DNA from: an uncultured Paracoccaceae bacterium
GTDB lineage: Bacteria; Pseudomonadota; Alphaproteobacteria; Rhodobacterales; Rhodobacteraceae
Direction: 5' to 3'
NCBI GenBank assembly: GCA_934500835.1
Contig: CAKSTR010000005.1
Location: forward strand, 251,025 to 315,024
Length of the DNA stretch: 64,000 bases
The translations under genes and the position numbers were made by a program. Below the pieces are notes generated by a model. It was not told the DNA's origin and did no database searches. It saw only the letters and a list, made by a program, of their open reading frames with translations. Positions 17,248 through 25,488 of the stretch are shown here, one piece after another (the stretch's first letter is position 1; every line of letters starts with the position of its first letter).

Positions 17248-17867
17248 TGCCGGTGGAGTGGATGACCCTTCTCGCCTTCCTGCCCGCCGCACTGGCGCTG
17301 AACCTGACGCCGGGGGCGGATATGATGTTCACGCTTGGTCAGGGGCTGAAAGGCGGCTGGAAGGCCGGGCAGGCGGCAAACCTCGGGATTGCCGCCGGGG
17401 GGATGGTGCATGTGACACTGGCCGCCCTTGGCCTGGCGGCCGTGCTGAAGGCCCATCCGGCCGCGTTCGAGGCGGTGCGCTGGGCCGGTGTCGGATATTT
17501 GTTGTGGCTGGCGTGGAAGTCTCTGCACGCCGGGCCCGTGCAGCCGGCCGATGTCACGCGGGCGCCGGCGGGAAAGGTGTTCCGGCAGGCGATGGTGGTC
17601 AACCTGCTGAACCCCAAGGTCGCCCTCTTCATCCTGTCCTTCCTGCCGCAATACGTGGACCCCTCGCGCCCGGTGCTGGCGCAGTTCATGGTGCTTGGGG
17701 TGGTGTTCATGCTGGGCGGGCTGGCGGTGAATGGCGTTGTGGGCGGCTTTGCCGGGACGATCGGCGGCAGGCTGGCCCGGTCCGAGGTGCTGTCGCGCTG
17801 GCTTGGCCGGGTGACGGCGGGCATCTTCGGCCTGCTGGCCCTGCGCCTAGCCGTGATGGAGCGTTGA
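17247..17867 (+). CDS. LysE/RhtB family amino-acid exporter
   Basis: This 206-residue inner-membrane protein has about six helices and the family signature near the N-terminus, LNLTPGADMMFTLGQG, plus NLLNPKVALFILSFLPQYV in the middle. Members export amino acids such as threonine, homoserine or lysine; the substrate here is not evident. It starts within the stop of the uracil-DNA glycosylase gene and ends directly at the moaB start, so the three form an operon without a shared pathway. Confidence 0.9.
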   Translation: MPVEWMTLLAFLPAALALNLTPGADMMFTLGQGLKGGWKAGQAANLGIAAGGMVHVTLAALGLAAVLKAHPAAFEAVRWAGVGYLLWLAWKSLHAGPVQPADVTRAPAGKVFRQAMVVNLLNPKVALFILSFLPQYVDPSRPVLAQFMVLGVVFMLGGLAVNGVVGGFAGTIGGRLARSEVLSRWLGRVTAGIFGLLALRLAVMER

Positions 17868-18407
17868 ATGGCCATAGACGAGACGAAAGACTTCATCCCG
17901 GTCCGCATCGCCGTGCTGACCGTCTCGGACACAAGGACGGCGGCCGAGGACAGATCGGGCGACACTCTGGTCGAACGGCTTCTGGGTGCCGGGCATCAGC
18001 TGGCCGCGCGCGGGATCGTGACGGATGACCGGGCAGAAATTGCCGCCCGCCTGCGCGAATGGATCGCCGATCCGGCGGTGGACGTGATCCTGACCACGGG
18101 CGGCACCGGCCTGACCGGCCGCGACGTGACGGTCGAGGCGCATCGAGACGTCTACGAGAAGGAGATCGACGCCTTCGGCACGGTCTTCACCATCGTCTCG
18201 ATGCAGAAGATCGGCACCTCGGCCGTGCAAAGCCGCGCCTGTGGCGGCGTGGCGGGCGGCACCTATCTTTTCGCGCTTCCAGGCAGCCCCGGGGCCTGCC
18301 GCGATGCCTGGGACGAGATCCTGCTGGCGCAGCTGGATTACCGTCACCGCCCCTGCAATTTTGTCGAGATCCTTCCGCGTCTGGAAGAGCACAAGCGCCG
18401 CAAGTAG
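17868..18407 (+). CDS. moaB: Molybdenum cofactor biosynthesis protein B
   Basis: MoaB adenylates or binds molybdopterin during molybdenum cofactor assembly. The 179-residue length and the motifs AVLTVSDTRT, DVILTTGGTGLTGRDVT and LFALPGSPGACRDAWDEIL are those of the MoaB/MogA fold. The start abuts the LysE stop. Composite element copy 2 lies downstream and may terminate the operon. Other molybdenum cofactor genes are not in the window. Confidence 0.93.
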   Translation: MAIDETKDFIPVRIAVLTVSDTRTAAEDRSGDTLVERLLGAGHQLAARGIVTDDRAEIAARLREWIADPAVDVILTTGGTGLTGRDVTVEAHRDVYEKEIDAFGTVFTIVSMQKIGTSAVQSRACGGVAGGTYLFALPGSPGACRDAWDEILLAQLDYRHRPCNFVEILPRLEEHKRRK

Positions 18408-18491
18408 CCGCCTCGGGCCCCATCGAGGGGCCGCTCGGCGGCGCTGCCGCGGAAGACCTGGCAAGGCGGTGTCCCGGCGGCGGCCCGGAAT

Positions 18492-18582
18492 GCCTCCGGC
18501 GGGGATATTTCAGCCAAAGTGAAGGCCAATCTTTCACTTTGGCTGAAATATCCTCGGGGGTTTGGGGGCAGAAGGCCCCCAT
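18492..18582 (+). repeat. Composite two-hairpin intergenic element, copy 2
   Basis: It opens with GCCTCCGGCGGGGATATTT as copy 1 does. A perfect 21-bp hairpin follows (18503-18523 with 18533-18553). A second hairpin pairs GGGGGC (18564-18569) with GCCCCC (18575-18580). The inner arm (AGCCAAAGTGAA) is unrelated to that of copy 1 (CCTTCTGAAAGA). It lies between the convergent moaB and DsbD-like genes. Confidence 0.9.
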
Positions 18583-18660
18583 CCGGCCAACGTCAGCCGT
18601 CAGGGCGCTTCCGCCTGCCTCCACCAAAGGCTTGCGGCGGCAGCCGCGCCATGTGGTCGC

Positions 18661-19479
18661 TCAGGGTGCCGGGCAGCCGCTGATCTCGACCGCGCCGCTG
18701 TCGGAGATCACGGTCAGCGTAAGGGTCGAGCGGTCCAGCGCAAAGGGCTGGCCGTTCGGGCCGACCAGTTCCGCCGATGCCATCAGCTTGCCGCCCTGGC
18801 GCCGAGCCAGGGCTTCGGAAACCCAGATGCTCGGGTCTGCAGCCTCGAAGGCCAGCGCCTCGTTGCCGCCCTGTCGGGGCAGGGTCAGCGTCGCCGTCAC
18901 GCGCAGGCCGTCGGAAATCGGCTCCACCGCGCAGGTGACGGCCGAGACGCCGGCCTCGTTGGCGGTGGCCGGGCGCGCGGCAAGGGCAGAGCGGATGGTG
19001 GCATCGGGCGCGCCGGGCGGCATCAGCCGGGCACCGAGGTCGACCGAAGCCGGCATGCAGATGTCGCGGCAGATCCCCAGATCGACCCTTGCCCGCAGCA
19101 CCACAGGGCGCGAGGGGTCTTTCGCCTCGACCTCGAGCGGCAGGATCACGCCGCCACGGTAGCCGATGGTCTGATAGCCGTTGGTATGGAAGACCACCGG
19201 CGAGGGCCAGTGGATGCGGACCGCTTTCAGGTTCTCGGAGCCGGTCCAGTCGAACTGCGGCGGGATCCCTGCGTCGCCGGGGCTGCGCCAATAGGTCTTC
19301 CACCCCGGCGCCAGATCCAGCCGCACCCCGGCCATATGCGCACCCGACTCCATTTGCCAGCCGGGCAGCAGGGTGGCCTGCAGCACATCGTCCTGGCTGG
19401 TCGTTCTGGCGGAAAGCGCCGATGGCAGGGCCAGGATGGCCAGCATCAGCAGGGCGGCAAGGGCGGGAAGTCGGATCAT
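18661..19479 (-). CDS. DsbD N-terminal-domain-like exported protein
   Basis: This 272-residue protein has a signal peptide (residues 1-24) and resembles the periplasmic N-terminal domain of the thiol-disulfide reductase DsbD, without the membrane and thioredoxin domains. The Cys pair is visible at Cys137 and Cys141 in LGICRDICMP. Two more Cys lie at about residue 184 (VTCAVEP) and at the very end (SGCPAP). GWKTYWRSPGDAGIPP is a conserved family stretch. It probably relays electrons or protects cytochrome c or copper-site thiols. The partner membrane protein is not adjacent. Confidence 0.8.
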   Translation of the reverse strand: MIRLPALAALLMLAILALPSALSARTTSQDDVLQATLLPGWQMESGAHMAGVRLDLAPGWKTYWRSPGDAGIPPQFDWTGSENLKAVRIHWPSPVVFHTNGYQTIGYRGGVILPLEVEAKDPSRPVVLRARVDLGICRDICMPASVDLGARLMPPGAPDATIRSALAARPATANEAGVSAVTCAVEPISDGLRVTATLTLPRQGGNEALAFEAADPSIWVSEALARRQGGKLMASAELVGPNGQPFALDRSTLTLTVISDSGAVEISGCPAP

Positions 19480-19622
19480 GTCGCGCAAGATAGGCGGGCG
19501 GGCGGGGGGCTGGAAATCACTTCCGGGCGACGAGACGTGATCTGTGGCATCGCTGCCGCAGGCCGTTCCCCCCTTGAGGCCGGCAGGCCTTGGCGGCATG
19601 CTGGGCCCATGCGGAGGCGACG

Positions 19623-20201
19623 ATGACCAGAATGGAAATCGCCCGTGATCTGGCGGGCAAGCTGTTGATCGCCATGCCGGGCATGGGAGACATGCGGTTC
19701 CGGCGCAGCGTCATCCTGATCTGTGCCCATTCGGAAGAGGGCGCCATGGGCCTGATCGTCAACAAGCCCGCGTCCGAGATGTCCTTCTCGGGGCTGCTCG
19801 AGCATCTGGGCATCAGCCCGGCGGGCGAGGGCCGCGACATCAGGGTGCATTTCGGCGGCCCGGTTGAACGAGGGCGCGGCTTCGTGCTGCATTCCGATGA
19901 ATGGAGCGGCGGCGCCGATCCGGGCATGCAAGTGCCCGGCGGCTACCGGATGACGGCGACGCTGGACGTTCTTGAGGCGCTGGCCACGGGCGGTGGTCCC
20001 GAACAGGCGCTTCTGGCGCTTGGCTATTCGGGCTGGGGGCCGGGGCAGCTGGAGGGCGAGATCCAGCGCAATGACTGGCTGGTCTGCGATCCGGGGGCGG
20101 ACCTGGTGTTCAGCCCCGAGGATCCGGCGAAATGGGCCGGGGCGCTGCGGCTGCTGGGCATCGATCCGGTGACACTGTCGGGGGCTGCGGGACGCGCCTG
20201 A
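19623..20201 (+). CDS. YqgE/AlgH family protein (UPF0301)
   Basis: The 192-residue protein has the family hallmarks LLIAMPGMGDMRFRRSV, GAMGLIVNKP and VHFGGPVERGRGFVLHS, and the C-terminal GYSGWGPGQLEGEI. The family is widespread and of unproven function, linked in some bacteria to transcription control. The start at 19623 is set by GGAGG 6 bp upstream. It is divergent from the DsbD-like gene with 143 bp between them. Confidence 0.92.
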   Translation: MTRMEIARDLAGKLLIAMPGMGDMRFRRSVILICAHSEEGAMGLIVNKPASEMSFSGLLEHLGISPAGEGRDIRVHFGGPVERGRGFVLHSDEWSGGADPGMQVPGGYRMTATLDVLEALATGGGPEQALLALGYSGWGPGQLEGEIQRNDWLVCDPGADLVFSPEDPAKWAGALRLLGIDPVTLSGAAGRA

Positions 20202-20317
20202 CCCTCTCGGGGCTTGACGCAAGGCGCTGTGGCCGCGAAAGGTCACAAGGCAGCCCGATCCGCGCCATAGTCGGCATGTTCTGTGTCGGGATACTCCACG
20301 GAAGGCGGGACACAGGC

Positions 20318-21226
20318 ATGAGGATCAGGGCATTTCTTGCGGCGGCACTGGTGCTGGGGATTTCCGGCCCGGTTCTTGCGCAAGAGCGGGTGACGCTGGG
20401 CTGGGGCCGGATGTTCACCAATGACGCCCTTGGCGACATGGAAGACCGCTGGCGCACCTCGTCCTATACCATGAGCCGGGTCCGCGGCCCGTCCTGGTCG
20501 GGCGATCTGCCCTCGCGCCCGGGCGAGATCCTGGAATTCCGCATGCGCGCCGATTTCATCGCGCCCGAGAACCTTGTGCGGATGCCGCCGGGCGACCGGC
20601 GCTATGCCGGCGTCCTGACCCTCGGGATGCATACGCATTTCGAGAAGGCCGGGCTGGAGGCCAGCCTCGGGCTTGATCTGGCGATCACCGGCGAGCAGTC
20701 GCTGATGGGCGATCTGCACAATGCGCTGCATGATCTGATGGGTTTGCCGCGCCCGCGTGTCGCTGCGACGCAGATTCCCAACGGCTTTCATCCTACTCTG
20801 GTGCTGGAAGCCGGCCATGGCTTTGACTTCGGCGGCGGCACCTTCCGTCCCTTTGCCGAGGGACAGGCCGGGCTTGAGACCTTCGTTCGGGCGGGGTTCG
20901 ACCTCAGCTTCGGCACCTATGGCCGCGGCGCGCTGATGATCCGCGAACAGACCACCGGCCAGCGCTATCGCGCCGTGGCCGGCAGCCCGGAGCCCGGCTT
21001 CACCTTCACCCTTGGCGGCGATGTGGCGCGGGTCTTCGACAGCGAGCTTTTGCCCGAAGGCGGTGCCGCGGTCCTGAACGACACCCGCGAACGGATGCGG
21101 GCCGGCATCGCCTGGCAGGGGGATCGCCATTCCGTCCAGTTCGGTATGACCTGGCTGGGCAAGGAATTCGAAAGCCAGCGCGAGGCGCAGGTCGTGGGCT
21201 CTCTCAACCTGCAGCTGGCGTTCTGA
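20318..21226 (+). CDS. LpxR-like outer-membrane lipid A deacylase
   Basis: The 302-residue exported protein has a signal peptide (residues 1-21, PVLAQ) and alternating beta-strand character throughout, ending in a Phe as outer-membrane barrels do. It matches the LpxR (DUF2219) pattern: Asn35-Asp36 in MFTNDALGD, a Thr-rich stretch near 48-51, RRYAGVL, and GEQSLMGDLHNALHDLMG with a His at 138. In LpxR the Asn, Asp, Thr and His are catalytic and remove the 3'-acyloxyacyl group of lipid A. Activity here is inferred. It stands alone, with a TTGACG at 20214-20219 upstream. Confidence 0.68.
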   Translation: MRIRAFLAAALVLGISGPVLAQERVTLGWGRMFTNDALGDMEDRWRTSSYTMSRVRGPSWSGDLPSRPGEILEFRMRADFIAPENLVRMPPGDRRYAGVLTLGMHTHFEKAGLEASLGLDLAITGEQSLMGDLHNALHDLMGLPRPRVAATQIPNGFHPTLVLEAGHGFDFGGGTFRPFAEGQAGLETFVRAGFDLSFGTYGRGALMIREQTTGQRYRAVAGSPEPGFTFTLGGDVARVFDSELLPEGGAAVLNDTRERMRAGIAWQGDRHSVQFGMTWLGKEFESQREAQVVGSLNLQLAF

Positions 21227-21325
21227 GCTTTTACCCCGGACTGTGGCGCGTTCGCCATAGCCAAGCGAATCGGCACCTGTTAACCTCTCGGCAATAAAAG
21301 AAGAAAACGAGCAGGCATACAGGCA

Positions 21326-22396
21326 ATGGGAACGGGCGATAAAGCCACGTTCGTCATCTCCTGGTCGCAGACAGAAGTGGACGGCGTCAGCGCCCCCACC
21401 CTTGACATGCTGACGGTCGGCGCCGCCTGGCGCTGGACGGGCAATGCGGTGCGCATCGACGCGCCGGGCGAGGTGTTGCTTCTGGAAGGGGCCGAAGGGG
21501 CGGCGGACATGCGCCAAAGGGCGGCGCGCATGGTTCAGCGGTTGATCGGAGTCGCGGTCGGAACCGACGACAGGGCCGAAGGGCGCGAGGAACCGGACGA
21601 GATGCCGGACCAGTGCTTCATCGTTACCGACGGGTTGCAGAGCTATCCGGTCACCATCCTGCCGGTGCCCGACAGCGGCGCGCGGCTTTTGATGTTCCTT
21701 GGCAGCCCGCCTCCGGTCGGGCGCGATCTCTGGATCGTGCGGGCGCAGATCGACCGCTCGGGCGGGGCCGCGGGCGAACGGGCGGGCGGCGGTGTGATCT
21801 GCTTCACACCGGGCACCCGCATCCTGACCCCGGATGGCACCCGCCTGATTCAGGATCTGCGCCCCGGCGATCTGATCCAGACCAAGGACAACGGTGCGCA
21901 AGAAGTGCTTTGGCGCGGCAGCCGCCGGATGAGCGGGGCACGTCTTTACGCCATGCCGCATCTGCGGCCGATCCGCTTCCGCGCCGGCGCGCTTGGCCAG
22001 GGCCGGCCCGAGGATGATCTCTGGGTCTCTCCGCAACACCGGATGGTGCTGCGCGGGCAGGCCGCGCAGGCGCTGTTCAACAGTCCCGAAGTGCTGGTGG
22101 CGGCCGAGGATCTGGTGAACGATTCCTCGATCATGGTCGATTTGGCCGCGCGCGAGGTGACTTATATCCATCTGCTGCTGGATCGCCACAACGTGATCTT
22201 TGCCAATGGCATGGAGACGGAAAGCTTCCACCCGTCGAACACCGCGCTGGACACCATCGACCCGAAGGACCGGGCCGGGCTTCTGGGTCTGTTCCCGGAG
22301 ATCGAGATCAACCCGCATTCCTACGGCGACTATGTGCGGCGCAACCTTTCGGCCTCGGAAACGGCGATCCTGCGGCACGAAACCCGCGCCGCCTGA
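21326..22396 (+). CDS. Hint-domain (Hint_2) protein
   Basis: The 356-residue protein has an N-terminal part of unknown type (residues 1-150) and a Hint module from about residue 155. It begins at CFTPGTRILTPDGTRLIQDL and includes VSPQHRMVL and NVIFANGMETESFHPSN. The catalytic Cys and the final HPSN region are those of the Hint_2 group common in Rhodobacterales. Many members are secreted proteins that may self-process, but there is no intein-type extein here and no signal peptide is visible. A 14-bp palindrome, TGGCG(CGTT)CGCCA, lies upstream near 21243. Confidence 0.82.
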   Translation: MGTGDKATFVISWSQTEVDGVSAPTLDMLTVGAAWRWTGNAVRIDAPGEVLLLEGAEGAADMRQRAARMVQRLIGVAVGTDDRAEGREEPDEMPDQCFIVTDGLQSYPVTILPVPDSGARLLMFLGSPPPVGRDLWIVRAQIDRSGGAAGERAGGGVICFTPGTRILTPDGTRLIQDLRPGDLIQTKDNGAQEVLWRGSRRMSGARLYAMPHLRPIRFRAGALGQGRPEDDLWVSPQHRMVLRGQAAQALFNSPEVLVAAEDLVNDSSIMVDLAAREVTYIHLLLDRHNVIFANGMETESFHPSNTALDTIDPKDRAGLLGLFPEIEINPHSYGDYVRRNLSASETAILRHETRAA

Positions 22397-22440
22397 CCCT
22401 GCGACTTTGGCAGCCGCCGGGGCAGGGCCGCAGGAAGAAG

Positions 22441-22465
22441 CCGCAGGCGGCGGGTGCGCCTGCGG
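22441..22465 (+). terminator. Hairpin after the Hint gene
   Basis: CCGCAGGCG (22441-22449) pairs with CGCCTGCGG (22457-22465). It directly abuts the -35 box of rpsD and has no T run, so it may insulate rpsD rather than terminate fully. Confidence 0.5.
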
Positions 22466-22493
22466 TTGACACCGCCGGAATCGCCCCTATAAG
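22466..22493 (+). promoter_or_regulatory. Strong sigma-70 promoter of rpsD
   Basis: TTGACA (22466-22471), a 16-bp spacer and TATAAG (22488-22493) form the most consensus-like promoter of the window. The predicted start near 22500 leaves a leader of about 120 nt before rpsD. Confidence 0.82.
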
Positions 22494-22504
22494 CCCCCCA
22501 CGGT

Positions 22505-22522
22505 CCCGGAAGAGATTCCGGG
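22505..22522 (+). promoter_or_regulatory. Hairpin at the start of the rpsD leader
   Basis: CCCGGAA (22505-22511), loop GAGA and TTCCGGG (22516-22522), followed by GCTTTTC. It would form as soon as transcription begins and could act as an attenuator or a 5' stabiliser. Confidence 0.45.
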
Positions 22523-22622
22523 GCTTTTCATTGGTGTTGGTGGCCCCCGCAAGGGGATGCCTGTCGCCGGGGAGACCCGGAGAGGACAACGCCCTTCTGA
22601 AACGACAAGAAGGAGATCAGCG

Positions 22623-23243
22623 ATGACCAAACGTACCGCTGCCAAACACAAGATTGACCGCCGCATGGGCGAAAACATCTGGGGCCGTCCCAAATCGCCG
22701 CTGAACAAGCGCGAATACGGTCCCGGCCAGCACGGCCAGCGCCGCAAGAACAAGCTGTCGGACTTCGGCACCCAGCTGCGCGCCAAGCAGAAGCTGAAGG
22801 GCTACTACGGCGACCTGACCGAAAAGCAGTTCCGCAAGATCTATGGTGAAGCCGAGCGTGTGAAGGGCGACACCGGCGAGATGCTGATCGGCCTTCTGGA
22901 GCGCCGCCTCGACGCCGTGGTCTACCGCGCCAAGTTCGTCGCCACGGTCTTCGCCGCCCGCCAGTTCGTCAACCATGGCCACGTCCTGGTGAACGGCAAG
23001 CCGGTGAACATCGCCTCCTACCGCGTCAAGGAAGGCGATGTCGTGTCGGTCCGCGAGAAGTCGCGCCAGCTTGCGATCATCGCCGAAGCCATCGCGCTGA
23101 CCGAGCGTGACGTGCCGGACTATGTCGAAGTCGACAACAACAAGCTGACCGCCAAGTTCGTGCGGACCCCGGCTCTGGGCGACGTGCCCTATCCGGTCCA
23201 GATGGAACCGAACCTGGTCGTCGAATACTACGCCAAGAACTGA
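22623..23243 (+). CDS. rpsD: 30S ribosomal protein S4
   Basis: S4 is a primary 16S rRNA binding protein that nucleates assembly of the small subunit body. The 206-residue sequence starts [16 protein letters not shown], carries the S4 RNA-binding domain ([32 protein letters not shown]) and ends VVEYYAKN. It has its own strong promoter and a 120-nt leader, is followed by two hairpins, and is transcribed apart from other ribosomal genes, as is usual in alphaproteobacteria. An AAGGAG ribosome binding site precedes the ATG. Confidence 0.98.
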   Translation: MTKRTAAKHKIDRRMGENIWGRPKSPLNKREYGPGQHGQRRKNKLSDFGTQLRAKQKLKGYYGDLTEKQFRKIYGEAERVKGDTGEMLIGLLERRLDAVVYRAKFVATVFAARQFVNHGHVLVNGKPVNIASYRVKEGDVVSVREKSRQLAIIAEAIALTERDVPDYVEVDNNKLTAKFVRTPALGDVPYPVQMEPNLVVEYYAKN

Positions 23244-23249
23244 CGACAC

Positions 23250-23304
23250 GGTGCCTTTGCGCACCCTGCCCACCGGGGCCGCGCCGCAAGGACGCGGCCC
23301 CTTT
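23250..23304 (+). terminator. Tandem hairpins terminating rpsD
   Basis: A small hairpin GGTGC..GCACC (23250-23264) precedes a strong one, GGGGCCGCG (23275-23283) with CGCGGCCCC (23293-23301), and then CTTT. Confidence 0.8.
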
Positions 23305-23332
23305 CCATTCCAGCCCTGTCTTCGGGATCAGC

Positions 23333-23869
23333 ATGAGCGACAAACCCTCCGTCGAGATCACCTTCGAGAGAACCCTTTTCGGCAGCCGCTGGCTGATGGC
23401 GCCGATGTATCTGGGACTGTCGGTCTCGCTGGGGTTGCTGACGGTGATCTTTGTCAAGGAGCTGTTCTACTATCTGCCCAAGACGCTGGAGCTGACGGCG
23501 GATCAGGCCATTCTTGCCGTGCTGACGCTGATCGACCTGACGCTGGCGGCCAACCTGCTGGTGATCGTGCTCTTTTCGGGCTATGAGAATTTCGTCTCGA
23601 AATTCGATTTCGACGCCGGCGCGGACCGGCCGGGCTGGATGGGGAAAGTCGATTTCTCGGTCCTGAAGATGAAGCTGATCGCCTCGATCGTTGCCATCTC
23701 GGGGATCCATCTGCTGAAGGTCTTCATGGCCCTGGGCAAGGGCGATCCGGCGCATGCGCCTTCGGTCGAGACGCTGCGATGGATGGTGGTCATCCATCTG
23801 ACCTTTGTGGTTTCGGGTGTGCTGCTGGCCCTGATGGACTGGCTGTCCTCGAAGGCCAAGAGCTACTGA
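23333..23869 (+). CDS. YqhA family (UPF0114) inner-membrane protein
   Basis: The 178-residue protein has four membrane helices and the family's opening FERTLFGSRWLMAPMYLGL. DLTLAANLLVIVLFSGYENFV and LKVFMALG also match. Its function is unproven. It lies 16 bp before homospermidine synthase and is probably co-transcribed with it from the region after the rpsD terminator. Confidence 0.9.
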   Translation: MSDKPSVEITFERTLFGSRWLMAPMYLGLSVSLGLLTVIFVKELFYYLPKTLELTADQAILAVLTLIDLTLAANLLVIVLFSGYENFVSKFDFDAGADRPGWMGKVDFSVLKMKLIASIVAISGIHLLKVFMALGKGDPAHAPSVETLRWMVVIHLTFVVSGVLLALMDWLSSKAKSY

Positions 23870-23885
23870 CGAAAGGAACGGGCGG

Positions 23886-25298
23886 ATGGTGCAGGCGATT
23901 CACGCAAGCGTAGACGGCACTCTGGTGATGATCGGCTTCGGCTCCATCGGCCGGGGCGTGCTGCCGCTGATCGAGCGGCACATCGGTTTCGACCGCAGCC
24001 GGTTTACCGTGATCGAGCCGTCTGCCGATTTTGCCCATATCCTGCGTGACCATGGCATCCGCCACCTGCAGACCGCGCTGACGCCCGACACTTTCGCCGA
24101 AGTGCTGCGGGGCCTGTTCCCCGAAGGCAAGGGCATGATCGTCAACCTCTCGGTCGATGTCGATTCCATCGAACTGATGAAGCTGGCGCAGGAGATCGGG
24201 GTTCTCTACATCGACACGGTGGTCGAGCCGTGGCCGGGGTTCTACTTCGGCTCGTCCCTGCCGAATGCCGATCGCACCAATTACCCGTTGCGTGAAAAGG
24301 TGCGTGCGCTTGGCCAGTCCTATCTTGGCGGGCCGACTGCAGTGTCCTGCTGCGGGGCCAATCCGGGCATGGTATCCTGGCTTCTGAAAGAGGCGCTGCT
24401 GCGGCTGGCCGCCGATACCGGCGTTGCCGCGGATCCGCAAAGCCGCGAGGATTGGGCCGCGCTGATGCAGGCCCTGGGCGTCAAGGGTATCCATATCGCC
24501 GAACGCGACACCCAGGTCTCGGCCCGGGCAAAGCCGCAGGGCACTTTCGTCAACACCTGGTCGGTGGACGGGCTCTTGTCCGAAGGCTGCCAGCCGGCCG
24601 AACTGGGCTGGGGCACGCATGAGAAGAGGCTGCCACCCGAAGGGCATGCCTTCGACCACGGCCCCGGCTACGCGATCTGGATCGACCGCCCCGGCGCCGA
24701 CACCCGCGTGCGCAGCTGGTGCCCCGACGGCCCGCAATTCGGTCTTGTGATCACTCATAACGAGGCGCTGTCGATCCCGGACTACTACACCGTCTGGCAG
24801 GACGGCCGCGCCACCTACCGCCCGACCTGCCACTATGCCTATCACCCCTGCAATGACGCGATCCTGTCGCTTTACGAGGTGAACGGCGCCGGCCGGCTGC
24901 CGGAGTCCACCCATATCCTGACCGCGGATGAGATCACCGGCGGCGGCGACGATCTGGGCGTGCTGCTTTACGGTCATGCCAGGGGGGCGATGTGGTATGG
25001 CTCGCGCCTCACCTGCGCCGAGGCGCGCCGTCTGGCCCCCTATCAGAACGCCACCGGGATGCAGGTCACCAGCGCCGTGCTTGCCGCAATGGTCTGGGCG
25101 ATCGAGAATCCGAAGGCCGGCTTCGTCGAGGCCGACGAGATGGACCACGCCCGCTGCCTGCAGGTCCAGCGCCCCTATCTGGGCGCGGTGGAATGCCACT
25201 ATACCGACTGGACCCCGCTCAGCCATCGCATCAACCGGTTTGCCGAGGATCGCGATGACAGCGATCCCTGGCAGTTCACCAATTTCCTGGTGGTGTGA
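23886..25298 (+). CDS. hss: Homospermidine synthase
   Basis: The enzyme joins two putrescine units, or putrescine and spermidine, with NAD to make homospermidine, the main long polyamine of many alphaproteobacteria. The 470-residue protein has a Rossmann motif, GFGSIGRG, at residues 17-24. Family stretches include [30 protein letters not shown] and [13 protein letters not shown]. Length is normal. It follows yqhA by 16 bp. Composite element copy 3 lies just downstream, before hisC. Confidence 0.95.
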   Translation: MVQAIHASVDGTLVMIGFGSIGRGVLPLIERHIGFDRSRFTVIEPSADFAHILRDHGIRHLQTALTPDTFAEVLRGLFPEGKGMIVNLSVDVDSIELMKLAQEIGVLYIDTVVEPWPGFYFGSSLPNADRTNYPLREKVRALGQSYLGGPTAVSCCGANPGMVSWLLKEALLRLAADTGVAADPQSREDWAALMQALGVKGIHIAERDTQVSARAKPQGTFVNTWSVDGLLSEGCQPAELGWGTHEKRLPPEGHAFDHGPGYAIWIDRPGADTRVRSWCPDGPQFGLVITHNEALSIPDYYTVWQDGRATYRPTCHYAYHPCNDAILSLYEVNGAGRLPESTHILTADEITGGGDDLGVLLYGHARGAMWYGSRLTCAEARRLAPYQNATGMQVTSAVLAAMVWAIENPKAGFVEADEMDHARCLQVQRPYLGAVECHYTDWTPLSHRINRFAEDRDDSDPWQFTNFLVV

Positions 25299-25316
25299 CC
25301 CCGGGCCAGAGTTGCT

Positions 25317-25415
25317 GCCTCCGGCGGGGATATTTTCAGACAGAAAATGTCCAGGACCTTCCTCATTTTCTGTCCTTAAATATCCTCAGGGGGTTTGGGG
25401 GCAGAATGCCCCCAA
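25317..25415 (+). repeat. Composite two-hairpin intergenic element, copy 3
   Basis: It shares GCCTCCGGCGGGGATATTTT with the other copies. The arms 25328-25349 and 25364-25385 pair at 19 of 22 positions, with a three-base internal mismatch. The second hairpin pairs TTGGGGGCA (25395-25403) with TGCCCCCAA (25407-25415). It lies between two genes read in the same direction (hss and hisC). Confidence 0.88.
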
Positions 25416-25488
25416 GGCCTCATCTGCAGGAACCCTCTGGCCTAAGCAGGGCGGGGCGGGTAAGAACCGGGCCTGTCGCTTGGGGAAG

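Noticed and set aside
21326..22396. Intein
   Set aside because: The Hint module is at the end of the protein with no extein or host gene around it.
5768..25415. Insertion sequences or MITEs as the origin of the three composite elements
   Set aside because: No target-site duplications or shared cores were found, and the inner arms are unrelated in sequence, unlike transposed copies.
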